From contig NZ_BCNF01000092.1 of assembly GCF_001485495.1 (NCBI RefSeq), positions 1 to 37,306 of the forward strand: a stretch of 37,306 nt of DNA, in the 5' to 3' direction. The number at the start of each line of letters is the position of its first letter. The stretch's first letter is position 1. A model generated the notes under the pieces. The model was not told where the DNA came from. It made no database searches and was given only the letters and a program-made list of their open reading frames with translations. The DNA is from Gordonia desulfuricans NBRC 100010 (GTDB lineage Bacteria > Actinomycetota > Actinomycetes > Mycobacteriales > Mycobacteriaceae). This document shows positions 1-8,446 of this stretch, in pieces. A program made the translations under genes and the position numbers.

Positions 1-221
1 CTCCGCAGCGTGGGCTGGGTGGTGACCACCTCCGAAGTGGTCGCGATCCGAGCTCGGCGGTCTGAGGTTCGTCGAGGTGACCACATGCGACGAGGGACGC
101 GGCGCGGACCGGCACCGTCCGGCCGAATGACATCGTGCGGATTTCGTCGACGGGATCGACCGTCACCTTCTAGTCTGACCGGGACATATGCGCGCCGCTC
201 GAGTCGAAGGGGAGATCAGAC

Positions 222-881
222 GTGAATCCAGGGGAACCGACCACCGGGCAGCAGTGGCAGCCGACCACCCAGCAGCCCTCCGGGCAATGGGGTGCGCAGC
301 CCGGGGCGGTGCCGCAGGCCGGACCGCCGCAGGGCGTGCCCCCGCAGGGACTGCCGCCGCAGGGTGTGCCCCAGCCGGGCACCATGGGCTGGGGTGCACC
401 GCAACCGCCGGCCCGGCAGTTCGACGCCCGGACCCAGCTGCCGTCGCTGCTGTTGATCGCGGCCACGGTCGCCGGGGTGATCACCTACTTCATGGGATTC
501 GTCAGCTGGGTGGGCATCAACAACGTCAGCGACCGAGAACTCGAACGCTGGGGCGACGACTACGCCGCCGGGAACAACGGCATCCCGGGCTTCCTCTCCT
601 ACGAGATCGTGCTCAATCCGGGCAAGTTCCTGATCATCCTGGGCGCCGTCGCCGTGGCCACCGGTCTGGCGCTGGTACCGCGGTTCCGGCGTGCGGTCCC
701 GTTCCTCGCGGTGATCGCCGCCGGCGCCTGGCTGGCCCTGTTCGCCGCCGCCCTCACCGTCACGACCGCCCCGGTCCTGAACATGGGGGCCGGGGCGATC
801 GTGGCGCTGATCTTCGGTTTCCTGCAGGTGGCGCTGCTGATCGGAGCGGCCGTCCTCGACGGGCTCGCCCGCCGGCCGTGA
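222..881 (+). CDS. DUF5336-like four-helix membrane protein with Pro/Gln-rich N-terminus
   Basis: 219 residues. Residues 1-65 are rich in Pro, Gln and Gly (repeated PPQG) and look disordered and cytoplasmic. Four hydrophobic segments follow at about 74-97, 134-154, 158-180 and 188-213, with a polar, acidic loop between the first and second. The order (low-complexity N-terminus, helix, long loop, two close helices, then GAGAI leading into the last helix) matches the protein at 14821-15999, so I place it in the DUF5336 family (Rv0954-like), without the long C-terminal tail. The GTG start is preceded by AAGGGGAG at 207-214, a good ribosome binding site. The gene stands alone and converges with the oxidoreductase gene, with only 21 bp between the stops. 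Function is unknown; Rv0954 has been linked to the mycobacterial divisome, and carrying that over to this short paralogue is inference. Confidence 0.75.
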   Translation: MNPGEPTTGQQWQPTTQQPSGQWGAQPGAVPQAGPPQGVPPQGLPPQGVPQPGTMGWGAPQPPARQFDARTQLPSLLLIAATVAGVITYFMGFVSWVGINNVSDRELERWGDDYAAGNNGIPGFLSYEIVLNPGKFLIILGAVAVATGLALVPRFRRAVPFLAVIAAGAWLALFAAALTVTTAPVLNMGAGAIVALIFGFLQVALLIGAAVLDGLARRP

Positions 882-902
882 CCCGTCGGATCGGGCGGTC
901 CG

Positions 903-3900
903 TCAGATTCTCAGAGCTGCTCGGCGCGTTACCAATTCGGCGTGATACCGCTCGACGTTGGCCATCTTGATGCCCTCGTAGCCGCGGATCATGTCGGGTA
1001 GGGCGGCCAGTTCGGTCAGTGCCGGCACCTGCGCGTCACCGACGGTGCCGTCGGACCACGCGGTGAGGATCGCGTCGACGAGTTCCCGGTACTCCACCAC
1101 CAGGGCTCGTTCGGTCCGTCGGATCTCGGTGCGGCCGAACGGGTCCAGCGGTGTGCCGCGCAGCTTCTTCATCCGCGCGAGGGTGCTCATCCCCGGCTTC
1201 GCCCACCGCCCGAGGGACATCTTGTTCTTCATCCCCATCGACCGCAGGGTGGGCGGATGCAGCCGGATGGCGACCTTCGCATCCGGCCCGAACTCGTCGG
1301 CGATCTGGGCGGCGAAGACGGCGTCGGCGGTCAGCCGGGCCACCTCGTACTCGTCCTTGTAGGCCATCAGCTTGTACAGGTGACGGGCCACCGCGTCGAG
1401 CACGGTGATCCCGATTCCCGAGCGGACAACCCGGTCGAGGACGTCCAGATAGTCTGCGGCGTAACGACGGTCGGCGTAGGCGACGAGCTCGTCGACCCGC
1501 AGCGCGATGGTGTGGGTGAGGTCCTCGTCGAGGACGCCCATCGCGCGAACCTGCTCGCGGGCTTCCGAACTCGGTTCGGGTGTCGCGGTGCCCGGATGCC
1601 GGCGGGCGATCTCTGCGGTCACCGCCCCCGGGTCGACGATCATCTGCCTGCCCCACCGGAATGCGGCGATGTTGGCCTCCACCGCGACCCCGTTGGTGCT
1701 GATCGCCCGTTCGATGGACGCGGCGGTGATCGGCAGCGATCCGGTCTGGTAGGCGGCGCCGACGGCGAGCATGTTGGCGTACTGCTCGTGCCCGAGCAGT
1801 GCGGTGCTCAACTCGCCGGGATCGAGATAGACGGTGCGGGCCATCCGTCCGTCGATCGCATCGTGGATCTGCGCATCCGACGGGAATCCGACCGAGGTGT
1901 CGATCACCATGGCGCCGGTCGGGATCCGGGTGGTGGCCACCACCGCGGTGGTCCGCTCCGGCGCGGCGACCTTGAGGTTGACCGGGTCGGAGCCCACCAG
2001 TGCGTCGCACGCCAGGTACAGGTCACAGGTGCCGGAGGCGACCTTGGCGGCCAGCTCGATGGGCCGCGCGGAGATCTTCAGATCGCCCACCACCGCACCG
2101 CCCTTCTGGGCGAGCCCGGTCATGTCGACCGTACGCGCCGACAACCCGTCGAAACTCGCCGCGGTGGCCAGCACCTGACTCAGGGTGACCACCCCGGTGC
2201 CACCGATCCCGGTGATCCGGACGGTGGACACATCCGTGCCGGTGAGGACACGCCGCGCCGGTTCGGGGAGATCGCGCTCGGCGACCAGGGTGGGTGCGGC
2301 GGCCACCTCACGGGTGCCGGGGGTGACGGTGACGAACGACGGGCAGTCGCCGGCCAGACACGAGTAGTCCAGGTTGCAGGAACCCTGATCGATCTGGGTC
2401 TTGCGACCGAACTCGGTGGACACCGGGTGCACCGACAGGCAATTCGACTTCTCGCCACAGTCACCGCAACCCTCGCAGAGCCGCTCGTTGATCATCACCT
2501 TGGTGGTGGGGGTGGGCAGCACACCGCGCTTGCGCTTGCGCCGCTTCTCCGCGGCACAGTGCTGATCGTGGATCAGTACGGTGACCCCGGGTACGGTCGC
2601 GAGCTCGGCCTGGACGTCGGCCAGTTCGTCGCGCGGACGCACCAGCACACCGGGTGCCAGGTCGTTGCCGATCGTGCGCGACACGTCGTCGGTGGTGACC
2701 ACCACCTTCGCGACACCCTCGGCGAGCAGCAGCCGGGTGAGCCGGTCGAGTCCCATCTCGCCCACCGGGTCCTGGCCGCCGGTCATCGCGACGGTGCCGT
2801 TGTAGAGCAGCTTGTAGGTGATGTTCTCGCCGGAGGCGACGGCGGCGCGCACGGCGAGCGAACCGGAATGCGCGAAGGTGCCGTCACCGATGTTCTGCAC
2901 GAAGTGATCGGCGGCGACGAACGGCGCCATGCCCAGCCACTGCGCACCCTCGCCGCCCATCTGGGTGATCCCGGCGATGTTGCCGACCTGGTGCGGGTCC
3001 ATCAGCAGAACCATGGCGTGACAACCGATCCCGGCTCCGACGAGGGTGTTCGACGGTGTGCCGTCGGGGCCGACGGGCATGGTGGTGGAGGAGTTGTGCG
3101 GGCATCCCGAGCAGTAGTACGGCGTGCGCACCGCCAAGGGCAACTCGATGCGGGTGCGGCGTCGTGAGCTCTGGTCGAGCCAGTCGATCGCGGCGTCGAC
3201 GTGATGATGGCGGGCCAGGCGGACGGCCAGTCCGCGGGTCACCGCGTCGACGTCGAGCTCACCGAAGCGTGAGAACAGCGTGGAACCGTTCTCGTTCTCC
3301 TTGCCGACGATGTGCGGGGCGATCGGGCTGCGGTAGTAGATGTCGCGCATCATCGTCTCGATGAAGTCACGCTTCTCCTCCACCACGATCACCTCGTCGA
3401 GGTGTCCGGTGGCGGTGTCGGTGAGGAACCGGTCGAGGATCTCACGCTCGAGCGGATAGACCATGCCCAGCTTGAGGATTCGGATCCCGAGGCGATGCAG
3501 GTCGGTCTCGGTCAGTCCCATCAGGTGCAGGGCCTCGCGGACGTCGAGGTAGGTCTTGCCGGCCGCGACGATCCCGATCCGGTCGTCGCCGGAGCGCACC
3601 ACGATCTTGTTGATCCCGTTGAGCCGCGCGTACTCCCGTGCCCGCGGGAGCCGGATGGTGAGCTGATTCTGTTCGAGCTCCATCAGACTCGCGCCGAGCA
3701 GTCGTCCGCTCGGGATGTGCGGGCTGCGGCCGAGCGCGCCGTGGTCGGGGACCACACGGGTGGGGTCGACCTGCACCGTCGACGCGCCGTCGGCGACGTG
3801 CGCGGCGATCTTCAGCGAGGTCCACAGTCCGCTGACCCGGCTCATGTGGGCGGCGTGCACACCGAGGTCGAGGATGTCCTGGGAGTCGGCGGGGTAGAGG

Positions 3901-4445
3901 ATCGGGATGTAGAGATCGGCGAGGGCCATCTCCGAGGCGCACGGCACGGTGGAACTCTTGGCGCCCGGATCGTCGCCGACCAGCGCGACCGCCCCGCCGT
4001 CGGGATGGGTGCCGATGATGTTGGCGTGCCGCAGGGCGTCGGTGGCCCGGTCGAGCCCCGGGGCCTTGCCGTACCAGTAGCCGACGACGCCCGCGCGGGT
4101 CTTTCCGGTGCCGTCCGGGGCGAGGTCGGTGACCTGTGCGGCGACCTGCGAACCCATCACCGAGGTCGCCGCGATCTCCTCGTTGAGGCCGGGGCGATGG
4201 ACGATGTCGAGGGGTTCGAGCAGGGCCCGGCGGCGGGCGAGCTCGAGGTCGTAGCCGGCCAGCGGAGAGCCCTCGTAGCCGGAGATGTAGGACGCGGTGC
4301 GCAGATCCATCCGGCGGTCGACGAGGGCACGGTCACGCACCATGCGGACGAGTGCGGCGATGCCGCCGAGGAAGACGGTGCCCGACTCGCGGACGTAGCG
4401 GTCGTCGAGGCCGCTGGTCGCTGGGGCATGCGGGGCGAGGGTCAT
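903..4445 (-). CDS. Indolepyruvate:ferredoxin oxidoreductase, single-chain alpha-gamma fusion
   Basis: 1180 residues. The family oxidatively decarboxylates 2-oxo acids (classically indolepyruvate or other aryl and branched-chain 2-oxo acids) to acyl-CoA using thiamine diphosphate, Fe-S clusters and ferredoxin. The N-terminal 400 residues resemble the pyrimidine-binding domain. CSGCPH near 445-450, GIGCHAM near 473 and GDGT near 521 belong to the TPP-binding domain. A Cys-rich insert with CEGCGDC (about 657-663), a Cys near 669 and further Cys near 689-700 can hold iron-sulfur clusters. From about 735, GIGGTGVVT starts the gamma (POR-G) domain, followed by the C-terminal extension typical of the long actinobacterial and proteobacterial form. 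The ATG is weakly preceded by AGAAGG. It is transcribed divergently from the leucine-type operon and shares its control region, suggesting a role in amino-acid breakdown. The exact 2-oxo acid cannot be read from sequence. Confidence 0.93.
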   Translation of the reverse strand: MTLAPHAPATSGLDDRYVRESGTVFLGGIAALVRMVRDRALVDRRMDLRTASYISGYEGSPLAGYDLELARRRALLEPLDIVHRPGLNEEIAATSVMGSQVAAQVTDLAPDGTGKTRAGVVGYWYGKAPGLDRATDALRHANIIGTHPDGGAVALVGDDPGAKSSTVPCASEMALADLYIPILYPADSQDILDLGVHAAHMSRVSGLWTSLKIAAHVADGASTVQVDPTRVVPDHGALGRSPHIPSGRLLGASLMELEQNQLTIRLPRAREYARLNGINKIVVRSGDDRIGIVAAGKTYLDVREALHLMGLTETDLHRLGIRILKLGMVYPLEREILDRFLTDTATGHLDEVIVVEEKRDFIETMMRDIYYRSPIAPHIVGKENENGSTLFSRFGELDVDAVTRGLAVRLARHHHVDAAIDWLDQSSRRRTRIELPLAVRTPYYCSGCPHNSSTTMPVGPDGTPSNTLVGAGIGCHAMVLLMDPHQVGNIAGITQMGGEGAQWLGMAPFVAADHFVQNIGDGTFAHSGSLAVRAAVASGENITYKLLYNGTVAMTGGQDPVGEMGLDRLTRLLLAEGVAKVVVTTDDVSRTIGNDLAPGVLVRPRDELADVQAELATVPGVTVLIHDQHCAAEKRRKRKRGVLPTPTTKVMINERLCEGCGDCGEKSNCLSVHPVSTEFGRKTQIDQGSCNLDYSCLAGDCPSFVTVTPGTREVAAAPTLVAERDLPEPARRVLTGTDVSTVRITGIGGTGVVTLSQVLATAASFDGLSARTVDMTGLAQKGGAVVGDLKISARPIELAAKVASGTCDLYLACDALVGSDPVNLKVAAPERTTAVVATTRIPTGAMVIDTSVGFPSDAQIHDAIDGRMARTVYLDPGELSTALLGHEQYANMLAVGAAYQTGSLPITAASIERAISTNGVAVEANIAAFRWGRQMIVDPGAVTAEIARRHPGTATPEPSSEAREQVRAMGVLDEDLTHTIALRVDELVAYADRRYAADYLDVLDRVVRSGIGITVLDAVARHLYKLMAYKDEYEVARLTADAVFAAQIADEFGPDAKVAIRLHPPTLRSMGMKNKMSLGRWAKPGMSTLARMKKLRGTPLDPFGRTEIRRTERALVVEYRELVDAILTAWSDGTVGDAQVPALTELAALPDMIRGYEGIKMANVERYHAELVTRRAALRI

Positions 4446-4473
4446 GGGTTCTACCTGGCCTTCTGTTGTTCTC

Positions 4474-4504
4474 CGTGGCCGCCTGCGGGTGTGCCGCGGC
4501 CACG
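4474..4504. other. Hairpin in the 5' leader of the oxidoreductase mRNA
   Basis: Perfect 9-bp arms, CGTGGCCGC at 4474-4482 and GCGGCCACG at 4496-4504, enclose a 13-nt loop. It lies between the proposed minus-strand promoter and the start codon at 4445, so it would be in the untranslated leader. A regulatory or mRNA-stability role is possible; random GC-rich folding is the alternative. Confidence 0.35.
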
Positions 4505-4540
4505 CGGGGTGGTGAGTCCCGGGGTGGGGGACTCAACCAC

Positions 4541-4569
4541 AGGGTACGAAAAAACGTGACCGGCGTCAC
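4541..4569 (-). promoter_or_regulatory. Predicted promoter of the oxidoreductase gene
   Basis: On the minus strand, a -35 GTGACG (4564-4569) and a -10 TACCCT (4541-4546) are separated by 17 bp. The -10 fits the actinobacterial TANNNT pattern. The -35 is embedded in the dyad at 4554-4571, so a bound regulator would block it. The expected leader is about 90 nt. Confidence 0.5.
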
Positions 4570-4571
4570 GT
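4554..4571. promoter_or_regulatory. Candidate operator ACGTGAC-N4-GTCACGT
   Basis: Perfect 7-bp inverted arms (4554-4560 and 4565-4571) around CGGC. It covers the -35 box and part of the spacer of the minus-strand promoter, and its half-site GTGAC recurs in the palindrome at 4588-4600. This looks like a site for a dimeric repressor. No regulator gene lies in the window, so the protein is unknown. Confidence 0.5.
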
Positions 4572-4587
4572 CGCAAGCGGAGAATGG

Positions 4588-4600
4588 GTCACCGGGTGAC
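4588..4600. promoter_or_regulatory. Palindrome GTCACC-G-GGTGAC at the operon -35
   Basis: A perfect 6-bp-arm palindrome with a one-base centre overlaps the forward -35 box (4596-4601). It uses the same GTGAC word as the dyad at 4554-4571, in everted arrangement. It is probably bound by the same factor, but that is inference. Confidence 0.45.
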
Positions 4601-4624
4601 ATCACGTGTGGTGTGCGCTACAGT
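4596..4624 (+). promoter_or_regulatory. Predicted promoter of the accD1-to-acsA2 type operon
   Basis: A -35 GTGACA (4596-4601; five of six consensus bases) and a -10 TACAGT (4619-4624) are separated by exactly 17 bp. Transcription would start near 4631, giving a leader of about 28 nt that carries the AAAGGGAG ribosome binding site at 4651-4658. It would drive all seven genes up to 14676. Confidence 0.55.
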
Positions 4625-4630
4625 TCTGCT

Positions 4631-4650
4631 CAGTTAATCGCCACTAACCG
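4631..4650. promoter_or_regulatory. Imperfect dyad GTTA-N8-TAAC at the transcription start
   Basis: GTTA (4633-4636) and TAAC (4645-4648) form an inverted pair inside an otherwise GC-rich region, overlapping the predicted start of the operon mRNA. The shape suits a TetR-type operator. The M. tuberculosis counterpart operon lies beside a TetR gene (Rv2506), but no such gene is in this window. Confidence 0.35.
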
Positions 4651-4658
4651 AAAGGGAG

Positions 4659-6248
4659 ATGGTGGGTTCCACGATCACCGCCCGCGACACATCGCGGGAG
4701 TCGCACCTGACCAACGTCGCCACCCTGCGTGAGCGACTGGGCACCGTCGCGCAGGGCGGCGGCCCCACGGCGCGGGACCGGCACGTCTCCCGCGGCAAGC
4801 TGTTGCCCCGGGACCGCGTCGACGGCCTGCTCGACGTCGGATCACCGTTCCTCGAGGTGGCCCCGCTCGCCGCCTACGAGATGTACGACGGCAAGGTGCC
4901 CTCGGCGGGCGTGATCGCCGGCGTCGGCCGCGTGGCCGGCCGCGAGTGCATGGTGATCGCCAACGACGCGACCGTCTCCGGTGGCACGTACTACCCGATC
5001 ACGGTCAAGAAACACCTGCGGGCACAGGAGATCGCCGCGGCCAACCGGCTGCCGTGCATCTACCTCGTCGACTCCGGCGGTGCCATGCTGCTGCAGCAGG
5101 ACGAGGTCTTCCCCGACCGCGAACACTTCGGCCGCATCTTCTTCAACCAGGCCACCATGAGTGCCGCGGGCATCCCGCAGATCTCGGCGGTCCTCGGTTC
5201 GTCCACCGCCGGCGGCGCCTACGTGCCGGCGATGAGCGACGAGACCGTGATCGTCCGCAATCAGGGCACCATCTTCCTGGCCGGTCCGCCGCTGGTGAAG
5301 GCCGCCACCGGCGAGGACGTCACGGCCGAGGACCTCGGTGGCGGCGCCATGCACTCCTCGGTCTCCGGCGTCACCGACCACCTGGTCGACAACGACGAGC
5401 AGGCCCTGGCCAAGGTCCGCGAGATCGTCGCCACCCTCGGTCCGCGTGACCCGGCGCAGTGGGAGCTCACCGCCCCGCGCCCGGCGCTCCGGCCGCAGAC
5501 CGACATCTACGACGTGGTCCCCACCGACCCGCGTACCCCCTACGACGTGCGCTCGGTGATCGAGATCCTCGTCGACGGCGGCGAGTACACCGAGTTCAAG
5601 GCGAACTACGGCACCACGCTGGTCACCGCCTTCGCCCGCCTGCACGGACATCCGGTCGGCATCATCGCCAACAACGGCGTGCTGTTCAGTGAATCCGCCC
5701 TCAAGGGCGCACATTTCATCGAACTGTGCGACCAGCGTCGGATTCCGCTGATCTTCCTGCAGAACATCACCGGCTTCATGGTGGGCCGCGCCTACGAGGA
5801 GGGCGGCATCGCCAAGAACGGTGCCAAGATGGTCAATGCCGTTGCCTGCGCCCGGGTTCCGAAGCTGACCGTGATGATCGGCGGGTCCTTCGGTGCGGGC
5901 AACTACTCGATGTGCGGGCGAGCCTACTCGCCGCGCTTCCTGTGGAGCTGGCCCAACGCCCGGATCTCGGTGATGGGTGGACCGCAGGCCGCCGACACCC
6001 TGGCGACGGTGCGCCGCAACCAGATCGAACGGTCGGGCAGCGAGTGGTCGGCCGACGACGAGGAGACCTTCAAACAACCGATCCGCGACCAGTTCGAGCG
6101 GCAGTCGGATGCCTACTACTCCACCGCACGCCTGTGGGACGACGGCATCATCGATCCCGCCGACACCCGAACGGTGCTCGGCCTCGCACTCGAGGCCTGC
6201 CGGTATGCACCATTGTCCGAGCCCCGCTACGGCGTCTTCCGAATGTGA
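4659..6248 (+). CDS. accD1: Acyl-CoA (3-methylcrotonyl-CoA type) carboxylase beta subunit
   Basis: 529 residues, normal length for a carboxyltransferase subunit. It moves CO2 from carboxybiotin on the partner AccA1 to an acyl-CoA, here most likely 3-methylcrotonyl-CoA. The two crotonase-like halves are clear: [12 protein letters not shown] at about 181-192 is the N-terminal oxyanion/acyl-CoA site, and [11 protein letters not shown] at about 408-418 is the C-terminal biotin site, with [11 protein letters not shown] near 366 typical of the methylcrotonyl/geranyl class. The ribosome binding site AAAGGGAG touches the ATG at 4659, so a GTG at 4662 has better spacing and may be the true start. It is first in the operon; the next gene starts one base after its stop. 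The M. tuberculosis orthologue is Rv2502c (accD1). Confidence 0.93.
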   Translation: MVGSTITARDTSRESHLTNVATLRERLGTVAQGGGPTARDRHVSRGKLLPRDRVDGLLDVGSPFLEVAPLAAYEMYDGKVPSAGVIAGVGRVAGRECMVIANDATVSGGTYYPITVKKHLRAQEIAAANRLPCIYLVDSGGAMLLQQDEVFPDREHFGRIFFNQATMSAAGIPQISAVLGSSTAGGAYVPAMSDETVIVRNQGTIFLAGPPLVKAATGEDVTAEDLGGGAMHSSVSGVTDHLVDNDEQALAKVREIVATLGPRDPAQWELTAPRPALRPQTDIYDVVPTDPRTPYDVRSVIEILVDGGEYTEFKANYGTTLVTAFARLHGHPVGIIANNGVLFSESALKGAHFIELCDQRRIPLIFLQNITGFMVGRAYEEGGIAKNGAKMVNAVACARVPKLTVMIGGSFGAGNYSMCGRAYSPRFLWSWPNARISVMGGPQAADTLATVRRNQIERSGSEWSADDEETFKQPIRDQFERQSDAYYSTARLWDDGIIDPADTRTVLGLALEACRYAPLSEPRYGVFRM

Positions 6249-6249
6249 G

Positions 6250-8388
6250 ATGAGCAGCCACATGTCGACGACCTCCGACCTTCCCGTCACCACCCCCACG
6301 TCCTCGCCGGGGACGGCCGATTCCGTTGCGCCGCAGACCATCCGCACCGTGCTGGTGGCCAACCGTGGCGAGATCGCCTGCCGCGTGATCGCCACCCTGC
6401 GTCGCCTCGGACTCCGCAGCGTCGCCATCTACTCCGACGCCGATGCCCACGCCCGGCACGTCCGTGAGGCCGACACCGCCGTCCGGCTCGCCTCGGTACC
6501 CGGTGCCGACCCCGCCCGTCCGGCCGGCGGCTACCTCGACATCGGTGCGGTGGTCGGTGCGGCCGCGGCCACCGGTGCCGACGCCGTGCACCCCGGATAC
6601 GGATTCCTTTCCGAGAACCAGCAATTCGCCGCCGCACTGGACGACGCGGGGATCGTGTTCATCGGACCGCCCGCAACCGCCATCGCCACCATGGGCGACA
6701 AGATCACCGCCCGCGCCGCGGTCTCCGACCGTGATGTCCCGGTGGTCCCGGGCCTGTCCCGGCCGGGACTGACCGACGCCGACCTCGTCGCCGCGGCCCC
6801 CGACATCGGCTTCCCGGTGCTGATCAAGCCCAGCGCCGGTGGCGGCGGCAAGGGTATGCACCGCGTCGACGACCCGGCCGGGCTGCCCGACGCCCTGGTC
6901 CGCGCACGCCGCGAGGCCGCCGCGGCCTTCGGTGACGACACGCTGTTCCTGGAGCACTTCGTCGACACCCCGCGGCACATCGAGGTACAGGTACTCGCCG
7001 ACACCCACGGCACCGTGATCCACCTCGGCGAACGCGAATGCTCCCTGCAGCGCCGGCACCAGAAGGTGATCGAGGAGGCGCCGTCGGCGCTGCTGGACGC
7101 GACCACCCGCGAGCGCATCGGGCAGGCCGCCTGCGACGCCGCACGCAGCGTCGGCTACACCGGCGCGGGCACGGTGGAGTTCATCGTCTCCGCCCACCGG
7201 CCCGACGAGTTCTTCTTCATGGAGATGAACACCCGCCTGCAGGTCGAGCACCCGGTCACCGAGCTGGTCACCGGAATCGACCTGGTGGAACAGCAGATCC
7301 GGGTGGCCCGTGGCGAGGAACTGGCCATCGCACAGTCCGATGTGACCCTCACCGGCCACGCCATCGAGGCCCGCGTCTACGCCGAGGACCCGGCCAACGG
7401 CTTCCTGCCCACCGGCGGTGAGATCGTCGCGCTCGCCGAGCCCGACACCACCCCCGGTCAGGGTGTCCGGCTCGACTCGGCGATGCTCCCGGGTCTCGTC
7501 GTCGGCAGCGACTACGACCCGATGCTGGCCAAGGTGATCGCCCACGGTGACGACCGCGCCGAGGCACTCGAACGGCTCGACCACGCTCTCGGGCAGACCC
7601 GGGTGCTGGGCGTGGTCACCAACATCGACTTCTGTCGTCACGTGCTGGCCCGCCCCGAGGTGATCACCGCAGACCTCGACACCGCACTGCTCGACCGGCT
7701 CGTCGTCGACTACACCGCACCCGCACCGGCACCCGAGGCGCTGGCCCTGGTCGGCCTGGCCCGCGTGGGCAACCGCGATCCCGGTGACGTGTGGCAGTCG
7801 GCGGTCGGCTTCCGGGTGGGCGCACATGCGCCGGTGATCAGCCGGTTGTCGGCCGGTGACCACCACCGGACGGTGTCCACACTCGTCGAGTCCGCCGACG
7901 ACCGGTGGGTGGTGGCCGAGGTGACCATCACCGATCCCGACGAGAACGCCGAACCCTGGTCTGCGCGGGTGGAATACCTCGCGCAGCACGCCACCGGCAC
8001 CGGACGCACCGCACGGCTGGTCGTCGACGGCGTCAGCCAGCAGTGGTCGCTGGCCGAGGTCGGCGACCAGTGGTGGGCCGCCGGACCCGCCGGCACCTGG
8101 ATCGTCGAACTGACCCGCACCCTGATCGAGGGCGCCGACGACGAGGCCGCCGGAGATGTCCTGAGCCCCATGCCCGGCACCGTCGTCGCGGTGTCGGCGG
8201 CCACCGGCGACGAGGTCACCCAGGGTGCCCCGGTGGTGGTCGTGGAGGCGATGAAGATGGAGCACACCCTGACCGCCCCGGTCGCGGGCACCGTCACCGT
8301 CGCGGTGTCGGTGGGCGACAAGGTGGCCGCCGGCGCCACCCTCGCACATGTTCGGCGAGACGACGAACACGCCACGGACACACCATGA
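6250..8388 (+). CDS. accA1: Acyl-CoA carboxylase alpha subunit (biotin carboxylase plus BCCP)
   Basis: 712 residues. It carboxylates its own biotin with ATP and bicarbonate, and passes CO2 to AccD1. The biotin carboxylase N-domain starts near residue 30 ([14 protein letters not shown]). The ATP-grasp glycine loop is at about 198-204 (GGGGKGM) and the catalytic segment [14 protein letters not shown] at about 325-338. A poorly conserved linker (about 490-630) precedes the biotinyl domain, where EAMKM puts the biotinylated lysine at K669. The reading frame is open far upstream inside accD1, but the alpha-subunit homology starts only near residue 30 from the ATG at 6250, one base after the accD1 stop, so translational coupling is likely. 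A second ATG lies at 6262. The orthologue is Rv2501c. Confidence 0.93.
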   Translation: MSSHMSTTSDLPVTTPTSSPGTADSVAPQTIRTVLVANRGEIACRVIATLRRLGLRSVAIYSDADAHARHVREADTAVRLASVPGADPARPAGGYLDIGAVVGAAAATGADAVHPGYGFLSENQQFAAALDDAGIVFIGPPATAIATMGDKITARAAVSDRDVPVVPGLSRPGLTDADLVAAAPDIGFPVLIKPSAGGGGKGMHRVDDPAGLPDALVRARREAAAAFGDDTLFLEHFVDTPRHIEVQVLADTHGTVIHLGERECSLQRRHQKVIEEAPSALLDATTRERIGQAACDAARSVGYTGAGTVEFIVSAHRPDEFFFMEMNTRLQVEHPVTELVTGIDLVEQQIRVARGEELAIAQSDVTLTGHAIEARVYAEDPANGFLPTGGEIVALAEPDTTPGQGVRLDSAMLPGLVVGSDYDPMLAKVIAHGDDRAEALERLDHALGQTRVLGVVTNIDFCRHVLARPEVITADLDTALLDRLVVDYTAPAPAPEALALVGLARVGNRDPGDVWQSAVGFRVGAHAPVISRLSAGDHHRTVSTLVESADDRWVVAEVTITDPDENAEPWSARVEYLAQHATGTGRTARLVVDGVSQQWSLAEVGDQWWAAGPAGTWIVELTRTLIEGADDEAAGDVLSPMPGTVVAVSAATGDEVTQGAPVVVVEAMKMEHTLTAPVAGTVTVAVSVGDKVAAGATLAHVRRDDEHATDTP

Positions 8389-8446
8389 TCACCCCGATCA
8401 TCCGTACACATCCCCACGCATCCCGACCCCGGAACGGAGTCCATCG

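Noticed and set aside
10..225. Open frame of 71 codons at the window start
   Set aside because: Very Arg-rich, overlaps the start of the real gene at 222, lacks a ribosome binding site and matches no family; the 221-bp lead region shows no convincing gene.
1257..4559. Long open frames opposite the indolepyruvate oxidoreductase gene
   Set aside because: They mirror the coding strand of a high-GC gene; composition is Gly/Arg/Asp-rich without motifs.
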